Notes under the pieces: generated by a model | Seen by the model: only the letters and a program-made list of their open reading frames with translations | The model's database searches: none | Told to the model about the DNA's origin: nothing | Assembly (NCBI GenBank): GCA_046727955.1 | Contig: JBKPDO010000007.1 | Location: 1-58,168, forward strand | Origin: DASVXQ01 sp046727955 | GTDB lineage: Bacteria > Actinomycetota > CALGFH01 | Direction: 5' to 3' | DNA length: 58,168 nt | Part shown: positions 1 through 8,369 of the stretch, piece after piece | How positions within the stretch are numbered: position 1 is the stretch's first letter | Layout: the number at the start of each line of letters is the position of its first letter | Translations under genes and position numbers: made by a program

Positions 1-1
1 G

Positions 2-385
2 CTCAACGCGCTGCTTTTGGGGCTTGGCGGGGTGGCGCTTTTGGTCGGCGGGGTCGGCATCGCCAACGTGATGGTCATCGGGGTGCTGGAGCGGCGCAGC
101 GAGATCGGCCTGCGCCGCGCGCTGGGCGCCACCAGAGGGCATATCCGCACCCAGTTCGTGGTGGAGTCGCTGCTGCTGGCCCTGTTGGGCGGCGCCGGTG
201 GGGTGGTGCTGGGCGCGCTGGTCACCGCCGCCTACGCGCTGCGCCAGCACTGGCAGGTCGTCGTGCCGCTGACCGGGGTGGCCGGCGGGGTCGGCGTGGC
301 ACTGGCGTTGGGCGCGCTGGCGGGGCTGTACCCGGCCATCCGCGCCGCCCGCCTGGCCCCCACCGACGCCCTGCGGATGGTGTAG
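2..385 (+). CDS. ABC transporter permease, MacB/FtsX family (C-terminal part, 5' truncated by window edge)
   Basis: The reading frame is open from the first bases of the window and ends at a TAG at 383-385, so only the C-terminal ~127 residues are present. They show the end of a FtsX/MacB permease domain: a membrane segment rich in Gly/Val, the family motif ERRSEIGLRRALGA, two further hydrophobic segments and the typical ending PTDALRMV. Such permeases work with a LolD/MacB-type ATPase in mechanotransmission or export of lipids, peptides or drugs. The partner ATPase would lie upstream, outside the window. The stop codon sits at the start of a 10-bp tandem repeat. Confidence 0.88.
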   Translation, partial: LNALLLGLGGVALLVGGVGIANVMVIGVLERRSEIGLRRALGATRGHIRTQFVVESLLLALLGGAGGVVLGALVTAAYALRQHWQVVVPLTGVAGGVGVALALGALAGLYPAIRAARLAPTDALRMV

Positions 386-427
386 GACGGTGTAGGACGG
401 TGTAGGACGGTGTAGTTGCGGTGTAGT
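379..427. repeat. 10-bp tandem repeat overlapping the permease stop codon
   Basis: The unit ggtgtaggac occurs three times in direct succession, followed by two degenerate copies (ggtgtagttgc, ggtgtag). Each unit carries a TAG in the same phase as the permease stop or shifted by one, so the gene end lies inside the array. Confidence 0.85.
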
Positions 428-879
428 CGTCGCCGGCACGCCCACCCGGCCGTGACGGTGAGCGTGCCGGCGGCAACCCGCGCTCGACCTTGCCGCGCGG
501 GGCGCACGTTGCCGCGCGAAGCGCACCGCAGGGCACCCAGCTTGCCGCGTGGAGTGCACGTTGCCGCGCAGAGGGTGCCTTTGGCGGCCCCACGTTGCCG
601 CGTGGGGCGCACGTTGCCGCGCGAATGGTTGCTCTGGTGTCCGCTATGAGGGCTCTGACCGACATCCTGCGCGGCAAGGTCGGCTGCCCGGGATGGGCCA
701 AACGACCGAAACCGCCCCGGTGGCCGGTCTCGGTCGAGGATGGATGGCCGGATCGAGGTGTTCCGAGCTGGTCGGCGGGTGTCTACTCGCTGGTCGGCGG
801 GTGTCTATAGGTTCGGCTTCTCGGCCACGGCGGTGGGCCTCTCGGTGATCGCGAGCGCGGCGGCGGCGGTCAGCGCCGG
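386..879. other. Gene-free 0.5 kb interval between convergent permease and MMPL genes
   Basis: No convincing gene is seen. The short open frames here are translations of low-complexity repeats. The interval holds the 10-bp repeat, a ~52-bp repeat block (488-680) and a duplicated stretch near 774-808 in which gtcggcgggtgtct(a) occurs twice. Confidence 0.6.
488..680. repeat. ~52-bp tandem repeat built from ttgccgcg palindromic units
   Basis: ttgccgcg begins at 490, 542 and 595, a period of 52-53 bp, and each period carries a second ttgccgcg about 20-21 bp later after a gcgcac-like link. A reversed copy (gcgcggcaagg) follows at 669-679. A related sequence lies at 6521-6560. The pattern resembles REP-type intergenic repeats. 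Confidence 0.7.
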
Positions 880-2991
880 CTAGTCGAGAGCGGCGGCGGG
901 CTCGCGCAGGCCGATGCGCTGGTGGAGGCGCCGCAGCGGAGGAGGAGCCCACCAGTTCCAGCGGCCCATCAGCTTCATGGTGGCCGGGACCAGCAGCATC
1001 CGCACCACCGTGGCGTCGAGCAGGACCGCGAGCACGGTGCCCAGTCCGATCTGCTTGATGGTGAGCATCCCACCGGCGACGAACCCGGCGAACACGATCA
1101 CCAGCAGCAGCGCGGCCGAGGTCACGATCCGGCCGGTGCGCTGCAGGCCGAGGGCGACCGCGCGGTCGTTGTCGCCGGTCCGGTCCCAGGCCTCCTTGAT
1201 CCGCGACAGCAGGAACACCTCATAGTCCATACTGAGCCCGAAGGTGATCGCGAACGTCAACACGGGAGCCGTCGGGTCAAGCGCCCCGACCGGGTCGGCC
1301 CCGACCAGCCAGGCCAGGTGACCGTTCTGGAAGACCCACACCAGCGCGCCGAAGCTGGCGCCCAGGCTCAGCGCGTTCATCACGATCGCCTTGAGTGGCA
1401 CTACCACCGATCCGGTGAAGGCGAACAGCAGCACGAGCGTGGCCAGCACGACCAGCGCCACCGCGAGCGGCAGCCGGTCGCCGAGCATGGCCTGGTAGTC
1501 GACCAGCTGGGCAGCATCCCCCGTGACCTGGACCGGGAAGGGAGCGGCCAGGTCGCGGATCTGCCCCACGAGCCGCGATGCGGTCGCGTCCCTGCCGCCG
1601 CCGGCGGGCACGACCTCGAGGTCGTAGAAGCCGCGGGACAGGGCGGACGGCTCGCGGACCGCAAGCACGCCGTCCAGGCGGCCGATTCGCTTGACGAACG
1701 CGGTCAGCCCGGCTCTGTCGTTGCCGGCGGCGGCCACGACCGTGATGGGCTCGGTCCACACGGCCGCCGGGAAGCGGGCCTGGACGGTCTGGAACAGCTC
1801 GCGGGACTCGGCGCCGGCGGGCAGGAAGCGGGCGTCGGGGCTCTGGTAGCGCGCGTGCAGGAACGGGACCGCGACGATGACCAGCGGAGCCGCCACGGCC
1901 ACGACGATCACCAGGGCACGCCGCTGCACCACCCGCGACAGCGAGACGAACAGCCCGCGGTCGGCCCCGCGCCGCGAGCTCGTGCGGGCCGGGCGGATGC
2001 GGCCCCCCCACATGCCCAGCAGGGCCGGCAGTAGGGTTACCGCGGCGAGCATGTCGATCAGCACGACCGCGCCGCCGCCGTAGGCCATGGAGCGCAGGAA
2101 CGGATCGGGGAACACCAGCAACCCTGCCAGCGACGCGGCCACGGTCAGCGACGAGAACACCACCGTCCGGCCGGCCGTGGCAGCGGCCGCCTCGACCGCG
2201 CCTGACAGCTCGTGGCGGGTGCGCTCCTCCCGGAACCGGGACACCAGCAGCAGCGCGTAGTCGATCGCCAGGCCGAGTCCCAGCATGGTGACCACGTTCA
2301 CGGAGTAGACCGAGACCTCGGTCAGCGAGCTGATCCCCAACAGCGCGAGCAGGCTGCCGGCCATCCCGAGCAGGGCGACCAGCACCGGCAGTCCGGCCGC
2401 GACGATCCCGCCGAAGACCACCAGCAGCAGCACCAGCACGACAGGGAGCGAGAACATCTCGGCGTGGCTCAGGTCGGCCTGGGCCTGGTCCTCGAACTCG
2501 CTGTCCTGGAGCGGCCCGCCGCCGACCAGGACGTGTGGCGTGCCGATCCGGCGCAGCTCGGTCACGGCCGCCTTGAGCGCCGGGTCGAAGCGGCTGTCCG
2601 GCAGGTGGGGCGCGAACTCCACCACGATCAGGGCGGCACGGCCATCGCGGGCCGCCAGCTCGCGCGCTGGCGTGGTGACCGGGTCGCTGACCTCGGCCAC
2701 GCCTGGGACCGCGCGCAGCCGCTGGGCTGTGGCGCGGATCCGCGCGGCCACCTCGCGGTCGCGCGGGTCGGCGCCGTCGGCGAGCGCGTAGATGCTGGGG
2801 CCGCTGGGCTTGAGCGAGTCCACGAGGGCGGCCGCCTGCGCGGACTCGGTTCCCTTGATGTCGCCGACGTCGGAGCTCAGGCGGGACAGGACCTTCCCGC
2901 CGACCACGATACCGACCAGGAACAGGAGCGCCCACGAGGCGGCGACAAGCCGCCGGTGGCGGTAGCTGAAACGGGCGAGGCGGCGGAGCAT
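880..2991 (-). CDS. MMPL/RND-superfamily exporter
   Basis: A 703-residue membrane protein with the layout of actinobacterial MMPL exporters: one N-terminal membrane helix, a soluble domain, five to six helices, a second soluble domain and a second helix bundle. The two bundles repeat, with GLGLAIDYALLLVSRFREE in the first and FGLSMDYEVFLLSRIKE in the second, the Asp-Tyr pairs used in proton coupling. The ATG at 2991 is chosen because GGAGGAG precedes it; the frame stays open upstream to 3060. It is divergent from the NarL-type two-component genes, which may control it. Substrate unknown: lipid, drug or siderophore export are the usual roles. Confidence 0.92.
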   Translation of the reverse strand: MLRRLARFSYRHRRLVAASWALLFLVGIVVGGKVLSRLSSDVGDIKGTESAQAAALVDSLKPSGPSIYALADGADPRDREVAARIRATAQRLRAVPGVAEVSDPVTTPARELAARDGRAALIVVEFAPHLPDSRFDPALKAAVTELRRIGTPHVLVGGGPLQDSEFEDQAQADLSHAEMFSLPVVLVLLLVVFGGIVAAGLPVLVALLGMAGSLLALLGISSLTEVSVYSVNVVTMLGLGLAIDYALLLVSRFREERTRHELSGAVEAAAATAGRTVVFSSLTVAASLAGLLVFPDPFLRSMAYGGGAVVLIDMLAAVTLLPALLGMWGGRIRPARTSSRRGADRGLFVSLSRVVQRRALVIVVAVAAPLVIVAVPFLHARYQSPDARFLPAGAESRELFQTVQARFPAAVWTEPITVVAAAGNDRAGLTAFVKRIGRLDGVLAVREPSALSRGFYDLEVVPAGGGRDATASRLVGQIRDLAAPFPVQVTGDAAQLVDYQAMLGDRLPLAVALVVLATLVLLFAFTGSVVVPLKAIVMNALSLGASFGALVWVFQNGHLAWLVGADPVGALDPTAPVLTFAITFGLSMDYEVFLLSRIKEAWDRTGDNDRAVALGLQRTGRIVTSAALLLVIVFAGFVAGGMLTIKQIGLGTVLAVLLDATVVRMLLVPATMKLMGRWNWWAPPPLRRLHQRIGLREPAAALD

Positions 2992-3074
2992 GCTGATCTC
3001 CTCCAAGTGGGGAATGCCATCGCCGCGACGGTAGGTGGCGGCCCCCTGCCCCCGGATCACCCGCGCTCGCCAAA

Positions 3075-3132
3075 CTCACGCTCCCCCGCGGGAGTGAGCC
3101 GCCGGGAGGCCTCCCCCGCGCGGGGGAGGCCT
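3075..3132. promoter_or_regulatory. Two adjacent palindromes between divergent MMPL and sensor-kinase genes
   Basis: Positions 3107-3132 form a perfect 26-bp palindrome (arms aggcctcccccgc). Positions 3075-3098 form a second, slightly imperfect one (ctcac.ctccc / gggag.gtgag). They lie 84 bp upstream of the MMPL ATG and 30 bp upstream of the kinase ATG. Either an operator for divergent promoters or strong hairpins in both leaders. Confidence 0.55.
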
Positions 3133-3162
3133 GGTGGTGGCGCCGGGGCGGATACTAGGCGC

Positions 3163-4380
3163 ATGGACCTGCGCCGAGTACCGGACGCCCTGGCGTGGGC
3201 GAGAGCCCACCCAGTGGTCGTTGACGGCCTGCTCGGCGCGCTGCTGGCGGTGGTGTCGCTGATCGCGCTGGTGGTCCAGACAAGCAACGAGCGCCTGCCA
3301 CGGCCGGGCCTGCTGGCGGTGGCGCTGGTGCTGGCTGGCACCCTGCCGCTGGCGTGGCGCCGTCGCCACCCGCTGTGGGCCAACCTGGCGGTCGGGGCGG
3401 CGTCGGCCGCCTACGGGGCCGCGCCGTTCCCTGATCTGATGACGCCGGTGTCGCTGGGGGGTGTGGTCGCGCTCTATAGTGCGGTCGCCTGGTGTGGACG
3501 CCGGACCGCGGTGGTGATAGGGGTGATTACTGGCGTGTCGGTGGTAGTCATCGCCCTGGTCCCCAAGACCAACAGCGACCTCGCCGACTTCGCCTTTACC
3601 GCGTTGCCGCTGGCGGGCGCCTGGCTGTTGGGTGACAGCGCCCGGGTCCGGCGTGCCTATACGGCGGAGCTGGAGGCGCGGGCGGCCTGGCTGGCGCGCG
3701 AGCGCGACCTCGATGCCCAGCGGGCGGTGACCGCCGAGCGCGCCCGCATCGCGCGGGAGCTGCACGATGTCGTCGCCCACCACGTCAGCATGATGGTGGT
3801 GCAGGCGGAGGCGGGCCCGGTGGCGGCCGAGCGCGACGGGCCGGGGGCGGCGCGCGGGTTCGACGCGATCGCTGGGATCGGGCGGCAGGCGCTGGGGGAG
3901 CTGCGCCGCCTGCTTGGGGTGCTGCGGCAGGAGGGCAGCGAGACCGGGCCGGGTCTGGCGCCCCAGCCGGGGGTGGCGCAGCTACCTGCTCTGGTGGAGC
4001 AGGTCCGCGGGGCTGGCTTGGCGGTGGAGTTGGTGGTGGAGGGCGAGCTTGTTTCGTTGCCGGCGGGGATGGAGCTGTCTGCCTACCGGATCGTGCAGGA
4101 GGCCCTGACCAATGCGGTCAAGCACGCTGGCGCGAGCCGGGTGCGGGTGCTGGTGGGCTTTTGCGAGCGGGAGCTCCGTATCGAGGTGCGCGACGACGGG
4201 CACGGCGCGGCCGGCCAGGACGGCCAGGACGGCCGCGCCGCGCCGGACGGGCACAGCGGGCACGGCCTGATTGGCATGCGGGAGCGGGTCCACTTGTTCG
4301 GGGGAGAGCTGACCGCCGGGCCCGGCCCGCAGGGGGGCTTCGTGGTGGCGGCGCGGCTGCCCCTTGGGGGTGGCGGGTGA
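3163..4380 (+). CDS. NarL-family sensor histidine kinase
   Basis: A 405-residue kinase of the HisKA_3/HATPase type. The first ~160 residues hold about five membrane helices with little extracytoplasmic sequence, as in DesK/LiaS-like intramembrane sensors. A short coiled linker leads to the dimerisation box ARIARELHDVVAHHVSMM with phospho-acceptor His201, then the ATP-binding N box (EALTNAVKHA) and G box (GHGLIGMRERV). ATG 3163 starts directly before the first helix; the frame is open much further upstream but only as antisense of the MMPL gene. Its stop overlaps the GTG of the response regulator, so the two are co-translated. Confidence 0.93.
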   Translation: MDLRRVPDALAWARAHPVVVDGLLGALLAVVSLIALVVQTSNERLPRPGLLAVALVLAGTLPLAWRRRHPLWANLAVGAASAAYGAAPFPDLMTPVSLGGVVALYSAVAWCGRRTAVVIGVITGVSVVVIALVPKTNSDLADFAFTALPLAGAWLLGDSARVRRAYTAELEARAAWLARERDLDAQRAVTAERARIARELHDVVAHHVSMMVVQAEAGPVAAERDGPGAARGFDAIAGIGRQALGELRRLLGVLRQEGSETGPGLAPQPGVAQLPALVEQVRGAGLAVELVVEGELVSLPAGMELSAYRIVQEALTNAVKHAGASRVRVLVGFCERELRIEVRDDGHGAAGQDGQDGRAAPDGHSGHGLIGMRERVHLFGGELTAGPGPQGGFVVAARLPLGGGG

Positions 4381-5045
4381 CCATCAGGGTCATGGTCGTC
4401 GACGACCAAGGGCTGGTCCGGGCCGGATTCCGGATGATCCTGGAGGCGCAGCCGGACATGGAGGTGGTCGCCGAGGCAGCCGACGGCGCCGAGGCGGTCG
4501 CGGCCGCGCGGCGGCTGCGGCCGGACGTGGTGCTGATGGACATCCGCATGCCGGGGGTGGATGGGCTGCAGGCGACCCGGGAGCTGGCCGGGCCGGGGGT
4601 GGCCGATCCGGTCAAGGTGCTGATGCTGACCACGTTTGACCTGGACGACTACGTCTACCAGGCGCTGCGGGCGGGGGCCAGCGGTTTTCTGCTCAAGGAC
4701 CTGCGTCGTGAGGACCTGGTGCGGGCGGTGCGGGTGGTGGCCGCGGGGGACGCGCTGCTGGCCCCCTCGATCACCAGGCGGCTGATCGGCGAGTTCGCCC
4801 GCCGGCCCCACGCGGTGCAGCAGGCGCACGCGGTGCTCGAGGCGCTGACCGGCAGGGAGCGTAAGGTCCTGGAGCTGCTGGCCAGGGGGCAGTCCAACGC
4901 CGAGATCGCGGCCAGCCTGGTGATCGGCGAGCAGACGGTGAAGACCCACGTTGGCAACGTGCTGGCCAAGCTGAGCCTGCGCGACCGCGTCCACGCTGTG
5001 ATCCTGGCCTACGAGACCGGCCTGGTCCAACCCGACGCCCACTGA
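4377..5045 (+). CDS. NarL/LuxR-family response regulator
   Basis: A 222-residue regulator with an N-terminal receiver domain (MVVDD acidic pocket, phospho-acceptor Asp55 in VVLMDIRMPG, conserved Lys in FLLKDL) and a C-terminal LuxR-type HTH (LTGRERKVLELLARGQSNAEI, TVKTHVGNVLAKL). It starts with a GTG that overlaps the TGA of the sensor kinase (GTGA), the usual arrangement for a cognate pair. The neighbouring MMPL exporter is a plausible target; this is inferred from position only. Confidence 0.95.
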   Translation: MTIRVMVVDDQGLVRAGFRMILEAQPDMEVVAEAADGAEAVAAARRLRPDVVLMDIRMPGVDGLQATRELAGPGVADPVKVLMLTTFDLDDYVYQALRAGASGFLLKDLRREDLVRAVRVVAAGDALLAPSITRRLIGEFARRPHAVQQAHAVLEALTGRERKVLELLARGQSNAEIAASLVIGEQTVKTHVGNVLAKLSLRDRVHAVILAYETGLVQPDAH

Positions 5046-5126
5046 CACGCGCCTGGCGCGCCACCGGGCTTCGCCACCTTGCTGCCTGGCTGTCTACTAA
5101 CATCTGTCCCTCTCGAGGAGGAGCCC

Positions 5127-5519
5127 ATGACCGAGCTGTCAGACGACGTCCGCGCGCTCCTGGACGGCCCCAACTTCGCCCACGTCGCCACGCTGCTGCC
5201 GAGCGGCGCACCACACAGCGCCCCAGTCTGGGTCGGCCTGGAGGGCGACCGCATCGCGTTCCTCACATCGCCTGGCTCACGCAAGGCACGCAACCTCGAG
5301 CGCGACCCGCGCGTGGCGGTCTCCATCACCGCCCGCGACAACCCGTTCGCGATGGCGCAGGTCCGCGGGCGCGTCGCCGAGCGGCTGGAGGGCGAGGCGG
5401 CGTGGGCCGTCATCGACCGGCTCTCGTACAAGTACATCGGCCAGCCGTACTCGCCGCGGACCGACCGGGTGGTGTTCCTGGTCGAGCCGGAGCGCGCGGT
5501 GGCACAGGCATATGGATGA
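5127..5519 (+). CDS. PPOX-class (pyridoxamine 5'-phosphate oxidase fold) F420- or FMN-dependent protein
   Basis: A 130-residue split-barrel protein. FAHVATLLPSGAPHSAPVWV and the central SPGSRKARNLERDPRVAVS are characteristic of the actinobacterial F420-dependent PPOX families; the C-terminal strand ends with RVVFLVEPERAVAQAYG. Members bind F420 or a flavin and reduce small molecules, mostly unknown. ATG 5127 follows GAGGAGGAG at good spacing. It lies 81 bp after the response regulator and could be read through from it. Substrate cannot be told from sequence. Confidence 0.88.
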   Translation: MTELSDDVRALLDGPNFAHVATLLPSGAPHSAPVWVGLEGDRIAFLTSPGSRKARNLERDPRVAVSITARDNPFAMAQVRGRVAERLEGEAAWAVIDRLSYKYIGQPYSPRTDRVVFLVEPERAVAQAYG

Positions 5520-5557
5520 CCACGCCAGTGCCTGCCCGGCGTCGCGGCAGCAGTCCT

Positions 5558-6420
5558 TTAGGTGAAGCGCTGGACGAACGCGAGGGCGGTGTCGGCGACC
5601 TCGCGCCAGCCGCCGTCGATGGTGAGGGAGTGGCCGCGTTCTTGATCTCCGCGATCTCGGTCACGCCCTCGTTGTCCTGCTGTTGCATGTAGGCCGCGTT
5701 GGCGACCGCCCACGGGACAGTGTGGTCCTTCTCGCCCTCGATGATCAGCATCGGCCCACGGTCGGGGTTCTTGGTGTCGACCTTCGCCTCGGTCCACGGG
5801 TTGAGGTTAGCCGCCGCGGACTCGAACAGCGGCGCGCCCGAGCCCGGCACGGCATAGGTGTCGTAGAGCTGCTTGGCCTCGTCCTCGCTGACCACGTTGG
5901 CGAAGGCGTAGCGGAACTGGTCATAGGTGAGCGGGACCGCGCGGTTGCGGTTGGCCGGGTTGCGCAGCACCGGGAAGGCCGACTTCAGCGCCGAGATGGG
6001 GAGCGGGAGCACGCCGCGGAACGGGGCCGGGTCGATCGTCACTGACACCCTGGCCAGGCCGCGCCCGGCCAGGATCTGGGTCAGCAGCCCGCCGAAGGAG
6101 TGGCCGATGATGGCCGGTTTTCTGGTAAGCCCACCGATGATCTCCGCGAAGTGGTCGGCGATCTGCCCAATCGTCTTGTGGGCGAACGTCTCGGGATGCG
6201 CCGCGGCCTCCTGGACGGTTTCGGGGTCGTCGGGCCACCCGGGCGTCAGCGCCACGTAGCCGTTGTCCTCGAACAGGGTCGCCCAGCGGTCCCAGCTGCT
6301 TGGCAGCAGCCACAGGCCGTGGACGAACACGACCGGCGTGCGGTCGGTCTGGTTCGCGCGTTCGCACTGCTCCAGCTCGTGTTCGGTGATCGTCTTGGCA
6401 GTCGACTCGGCGCTGGTCAT
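5558..6420 (-). pseudogene. Alpha/beta-hydrolase with a single frameshift near its 3' end
   Basis: The first ~260 residues (ATG 6420) form a good alpha/beta-hydrolase: oxyanion segment VVFVHGLWLLPSSWDRW, nucleophile elbow GHSFGGLL, acid region around EGEKDHTVPW. In this frame the protein then becomes low-complexity after EIAEIKN. The expected family ending, RGHSLTIDGGWREVADTALAFVQRF with the catalytic His, is found in the next frame from about 5638 to the TAA at 5558. Restoring one base at about 5638-5641 (aagaac|gcggc) would join both parts. Either a recent inactivating deletion or a sequencing error in a GC-rich run. Confidence 0.85.
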
Positions 6421-6520
6421 CGGATCCCCTCGGGGCTGCGGCGCGGACAACGGCTGCCGGTACAGTACGAGGCAGCGCGTCCGTTGGCCACCGTTGGGAT
6501 CAACGTTTGCGAATTCGCCG

Positions 6521-6560
6521 ACCTTGCCGCGTAGTAAGGCGCACCTTGCCACGCGGCAAG
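6521..6560. repeat. REP-like palindromic repeat, second copy of the ttgccgcg family
   Basis: accttgccgcg is followed by aaggcgcac and by a perfect inverted pair cttgcc(acgc)ggcaag at 6545-6560. The sequence matches the spacing of the units at 488-680. It lies between the frameshifted hydrolase and the ricin-domain remnant. Confidence 0.55.
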
Positions 6561-6578
6561 CTGGCATAGGCGCCAGGG

Positions 6579-6998
6579 CTAGCTCGCCGGCACGAATTGC
6601 CAGCCCTGGTTCGGGTTGCTGCCGCCGGCGGCCCACTGCTGGATGGTCGTGCCGTCATCTCTGTTCCCGCCGGTGAGGTCCAGCACGAGGCCGCTGGTCC
6701 GGTTGACGACCTTGTAGTAGCCGTTGCCGAGCGACACGATCTGCCACTGCTGGTTGGCATTGCCGGTGCCCGAGATCGTCCACGATCGAGCCGCGGGCGA
6801 CCGGGCCGAGGGTGATGTTCGCCTGCTGGGCGAAGTTGACTGTGCCGTCGGCCTTGGTCAGCCAGGCCTGGAGCGTGGGGAAGGCCGCCGGGCGGGCGGC
6901 GCGGTCGTCGCGGCGGCGGCGGCGAGGGCCGCGCAGGCAGCCATGATCAGGAGCCTCCGGCGCCGTGGCCGTGGCTTGGTTGACCTCATGGACCTCAT
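6579..6998 (-). pseudogene. Decayed secreted glycosidase-like gene: signal peptide, GH30-like start and C-terminal ricin-type lectin domain
   Basis: On the minus strand, ATG 6998 begins a basic, Ala-rich signal peptide (RRRRLLIMAACAALAAAAA). The frame then shifts near 6890 to FPTLQAWLTKADGTVNFAQQ, similar to the first mature strand of GH30 glucosylceramidase-type enzymes. It shifts back near 6790 to a ricin B / carbohydrate-binding end with three QxW repeats (NQQWQIV, IQQWAAG, NQGWQFVPAS) and a TAG at 6579. A catalytic domain of several hundred residues is missing. The remnant is divergent from the ROK gene of a sugar operon, which fits a lost beta-glycosidase. The GH30 identity is tentative, the ricin domain clear. 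Confidence 0.65.
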
Positions 6999-7028
6999 GA
7001 GCTGCACAGCCCACCTCCCGCAGCTGGC

Positions 7029-7056
7029 TTGACAGACTTTTATCAAACCTTAAACT
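7029..7056 (+). promoter_or_regulatory. Consensus-like promoter in an AT-rich island before the ROK gene
   Basis: TTGACA at 7029-7034, a 16-bp spacer and TAAACT at 7051-7056 stand out in a short AT-rich stretch of otherwise GC-rich DNA. Predicted transcription would begin near 7063, giving an 18-nt leader to ATG 7081. The flanking gactt...aagtc (7035-7061) is a weak inverted repeat that could be an autoregulatory ROK site, since it overlaps both promoter boxes and lies between divergent genes. Confidence 0.55.
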
Positions 7057-7080
7057 AAGTCGAGAATCAAGCCTCCAGAG

Positions 7081-8346
7081 ATGACCGTGCCGCGAACCAG
7101 CCGCGAACCAGAGGTGACCGTGCCGCGAACCAGAGCGACCGTCCGGGACCTGCGCCGGAGCAACCGCGCCGCGGTGCTCGCCGAGCTGTTCTTCGGGGGC
7201 GAGGCCAGCCGGCAGGCACTGTCGGAGCGGACTGGGCTGTCGGCGGCGACCATCACCAACGTGGTCGCTGAGCTGCTGGACGAGGGCATGGTGGTCGAGT
7301 CCGGCGCCGAGGACTCGGATGGCGGCCGGCCGCGCATCCTCCTGCGGGTCAACCCCGCTCATGGCGTGGTCGTCGGGGTCGATGTCGGCGAGACCCGGAT
7401 CCGGGTCGAGCTGTTCGACTTGGCCATGGCCGAGCGGGCCGGCGTCGAGTTCCCCCTGCGGCACGGCGAGCACACCCCCGAGCAGGTCGCCGACCACGTC
7501 GCCGCCGGGCTGGCGAGGGTTCTCGCCGATGCTGGCGTCGGCGAGGACCATGTGCTCGGCATCGGGGTGGGCGTGCCCGGCGTGGTCGAGCAGGGACTCG
7601 ACGGGCTGGTCGACGCTCCGACCTACGGGTGGGACAAGGTGCCGCTGCAGGCGCTGCTGGCGGCCAGGACCCCGCTGCCGCTGTTCCTCGACAACGGCGC
7701 CAAGACGATGGGCCAGGCCGAGATGTGGTTCGGCGCCGGCCGGGGTGCCCGCGACGCGATCGTCGCGCTGCTCGGCACTGGCGTCGGGGCCGGGGTCGTC
7801 ACCGACGGGCGGCTGTACCGCGGCGCGGCCAGCAGTGCCGGCGAGTGGGGTCACACCACCCTGGTCATCGGTGGCAGGCGCTGCCGCTGCGGGGCGCGTG
7901 GCTGCCTGGAGGCCTACGTCGGCGCCGAGGCGATCCTCGACCGGGCCAGGATCAGCGTCGAAGGCACCGACGAGGAGGCCGCGCTCGCCACCCTGCTCAC
8001 CGACCCGGCCGCCCGTCCCGTGCTCGACGAGACCGCCCGCTACCTCGGCGTCGGCCTCGGCAACCTGATCAACCTGTTCAACCCCGAACGTATCGTCCTC
8101 GGCGGTTGGGTCGGGCTGCTGCTCGGCCCCACGCTGCTGCCCAAGATCCGGGCGGCCGCCGCCGAGCACGCGCTGCGCCGGCCGTACGCGCACGCCGGCA
8201 TCGTGCTCGGCCAGCTCGGCCCGGACGCGGTCGCGCTGGGTGCGGCCACCCTCGCCGTCGAGCAGTTCCTCGCCCACAGCGGGCGACCCCAACCCCAGCC
8301 CCAGCCATCCCGCCGTCAGGCCGCCGTCACATTCCCGACGGCCTAG
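7081..8346 (+). CDS. ROK-family transcriptional repressor (sugar-responsive)
   Basis: A 421-residue ROK regulator. Residues ~20-80 form a MarR-like winged HTH (RQALSERTGLSAATITNVVAEL); the rest is the ROK/sugar-kinase fold with the ATP-like loop GVDVGETRIRVELFDL, DNGAKTMGQAE, GTGVGAGVV and the zinc motif CRCGARGCLEAY. It heads a gene set for an ABC sugar importer and a beta-glucosidase, so it probably represses them until a sugar or sugar phosphate binds. The N-terminus contains a short duplication (TVPRT twice), so GTG 7114 is an alternative start. Confidence 0.93.
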   Translation: MTVPRTSREPEVTVPRTRATVRDLRRSNRAAVLAELFFGGEASRQALSERTGLSAATITNVVAELLDEGMVVESGAEDSDGGRPRILLRVNPAHGVVVGVDVGETRIRVELFDLAMAERAGVEFPLRHGEHTPEQVADHVAAGLARVLADAGVGEDHVLGIGVGVPGVVEQGLDGLVDAPTYGWDKVPLQALLAARTPLPLFLDNGAKTMGQAEMWFGAGRGARDAIVALLGTGVGAGVVTDGRLYRGAASSAGEWGHTTLVIGGRRCRCGARGCLEAYVGAEAILDRARISVEGTDEEAALATLLTDPAARPVLDETARYLGVGLGNLINLFNPERIVLGGWVGLLLGPTLLPKIRAAAAEHALRRPYAHAGIVLGQLGPDAVALGAATLAVEQFLAHSGRPQPQPQPSRRQAAVTFPTA

Positions 8347-8369
8347 ACTCGTCAAGGAGGAGGAGTCCC

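Noticed and set aside
490..810. Plus-strand frame reading LPRGAHVAAR-like repeats
   Set aside because: It is only a translation of the 52-bp intergenic repeat; no ribosome site, and the opposite frames are equally open.
2212..3162. Upstream extension of the sensor-kinase reading frame
   Set aside because: It is antisense to the MMPL gene and its Gln/His/Arg/Asp-rich sequence is typical of a GC-biased shadow frame; ATG 3163 begins at the first membrane helix.
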